From the NCBI RefSeq assembly GCF_006352065.1, contig NZ_CP040915.1, positions 1,302,001-1,366,000 of the forward strand: a stretch of 64,000 bases of DNA, read 5' to 3'. This DNA is from Georgenia yuyongxinii. Lineage in GTDB: Bacteria; Actinomycetota; Actinomycetes; Actinomycetales; Actinomycetaceae. Under the pieces are notes generated by a model, which saw only the letters and a list, made by a program, of their open reading frames with translations, was not told the DNA's origin and ran no database searches. This document shows, one piece after another, positions 63,480-64,000 of this stretch. Position 1 is the stretch's first letter. Every line of letters begins with the position of its first letter. Position numbers and translations under genes: made by a program.

Positions 63480-64000
63480 GTGGCAAAGGTCCGCGTCCAC
63501 GAGCTTGCGAAAGAGCTCGGCGTCGACAGCAAGACGGTGCTCGCGAAGCTTCGCGAGCAAGGGGAGTTCGTGAAGTCGGCGTCGTCGACGATCGAAGCCC
63601 CCGTCATCCGTCGGCTGCGCGAGGCATTCCCCGCCAAGGCGGCGGAAGAGCCCGCATCCAAGAGCGGCGCTCCCGCCGCCAAGCCCACGAGCAAGGCCGC
63701 CCCCACCCCGGGGCCCGCCAAGCCCGAGACCCCAGCACCGGCCGCCCCGGCCCCAGCCGCTCCGGCCCCGGCCCCGGCCGCTCCCGCGGTCGCGCCCGCG
63801 GCTCCGGCAGCAGAGGCCGCACCCGCGGCCCCGGCCGTCCCCGCGGCCCCCGCACCCCAGGCGCCAGCAGCCCAGGCGCCGGCACCGCAGAGCCCGGCCG
63901 CGCCGGACGCTGCTGCGCCCAGCCCGGCTGCGCCGACGCCGGCCGCCGCCCAGGCGGCCCCGGAACGCCCCGCGGCGCGCACCGACGCGCCGAAGCCGGG
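63480..64000 (+). CDS. infB: Translation initiation factor IF-2 (3' truncated by window end)
   Basis: IF-2 is the GTPase that brings initiator tRNA to the 30S subunit. The window shows only the first 173 residues from the GTG at 63480, with CAGGAG upstream. The IF2_N module is complete ([40 protein letters not shown]). Then comes the long Pro/Ala-rich linker, mostly PAAPAPA-type repeats, typical of actinobacterial IF-2. The GTPase domain lies beyond the window. No stop occurs before position 64000. Confidence 0.96.
   Translation, partial: MAKVRVHELAKELGVDSKTVLAKLREQGEFVKSASSTIEAPVIRRLREAFPAKAAEEPASKSGAPAAKPTSKAAPTPGPAKPETPAPAAPAPAAPAPAPAAPAVAPAAPAAEAAPAAPAVPAAPAPQAPAAQAPAPQSPAAPDAAAPSPAAPTPAAAQAAPERPAARTDAPKP

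Overview
The window is high-GC DNA carrying the conserved core-gene backbone of an actinobacterium. The gene set and order point to Micrococcales, perhaps near Georgenia/Bogoriellaceae or Cellulomonadaceae, but I cannot fix the genus from sequence alone. Supporting signs are GTG/TTG starts, many GTGA/ATGA overlaps, -10 boxes placed 6-8 nt before start codons (leaderless mRNAs), an actinobacterial ileS T-box, and marker families such as DUF4233, DUF2469, DUF4439 and a PEP-dependent dihydroxyacetone kinase.

Layout. 1-4.8 kb: end of a THI5/NMT1-like substrate-binding lipoprotein gene, then minus-strand genes for a SnoaL-like protein, a secreted EEP-fold hydrolase, ProC and a PepSY lipoprotein. 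4.8-15.4 kb: T-box, ileS and folC, then dhaKLM inserted before DUF4233, and map/DUF998 (minus strand) inserted before ndk. The usual folC-DUF4233-ndk trio is therefore interrupted twice. 16.3-26.9 kb: smc, a small membrane protein, ftsY, the nitrogen cluster amtB-glnK-glnD behind a GlnR-like operator, and ffh. 27-33 kb (accessory): amidohydrolase, GPP34-family protein, and a YtrA-type regulator with two ABC modules; the second module appears to carry two 1-nt frameshifts. 33.2-39.3 kb: rpsP, KH protein, rimM, trmD (fused to a GNAT domain), rplS, lepB, rnhB, DUF2469. 39.3-44.9 kb: DHFR-like protein, yraN, yifB, dprA, xerC and an M23 peptidase. 45.2-57.9 kb: rpsB with a hairpin-rich leader, tsf, pyrH, frr, cdsA, rlmN, a DivIVA-like gene, dxr, a site-2 protease, ispG, a GNAT gene and an Fpg/Nei glycosylase. 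58.1-64 kb: proS, a decayed AI-2E-type transporter, DUF4439, rimP, nusA, ylxR, and infB running off the end.

The genes mostly serve translation (IleRS, ProRS, S2, S16, L19, EF-Ts, RRF, IF2, TrmD, RimM, RimP, RlmN), protein export (Ffh, FtsY, LepB), chromosome handling (SMC, XerC, DprA, RNase HII), isoprenoid synthesis (Dxr, IspG) and nitrogen sensing. I found no CRISPR array, prophage, tRNA or rRNA gene. The least ordinary observations are the TrmD-GNAT fusion, a GlnD without ACT domains, the frameshifted ABC module, a family of GAGATGTC-type hairpin repeats at synteny breaks, tandem copies of hairpin arms in intergenic spaces, and the structured rpsB leader.
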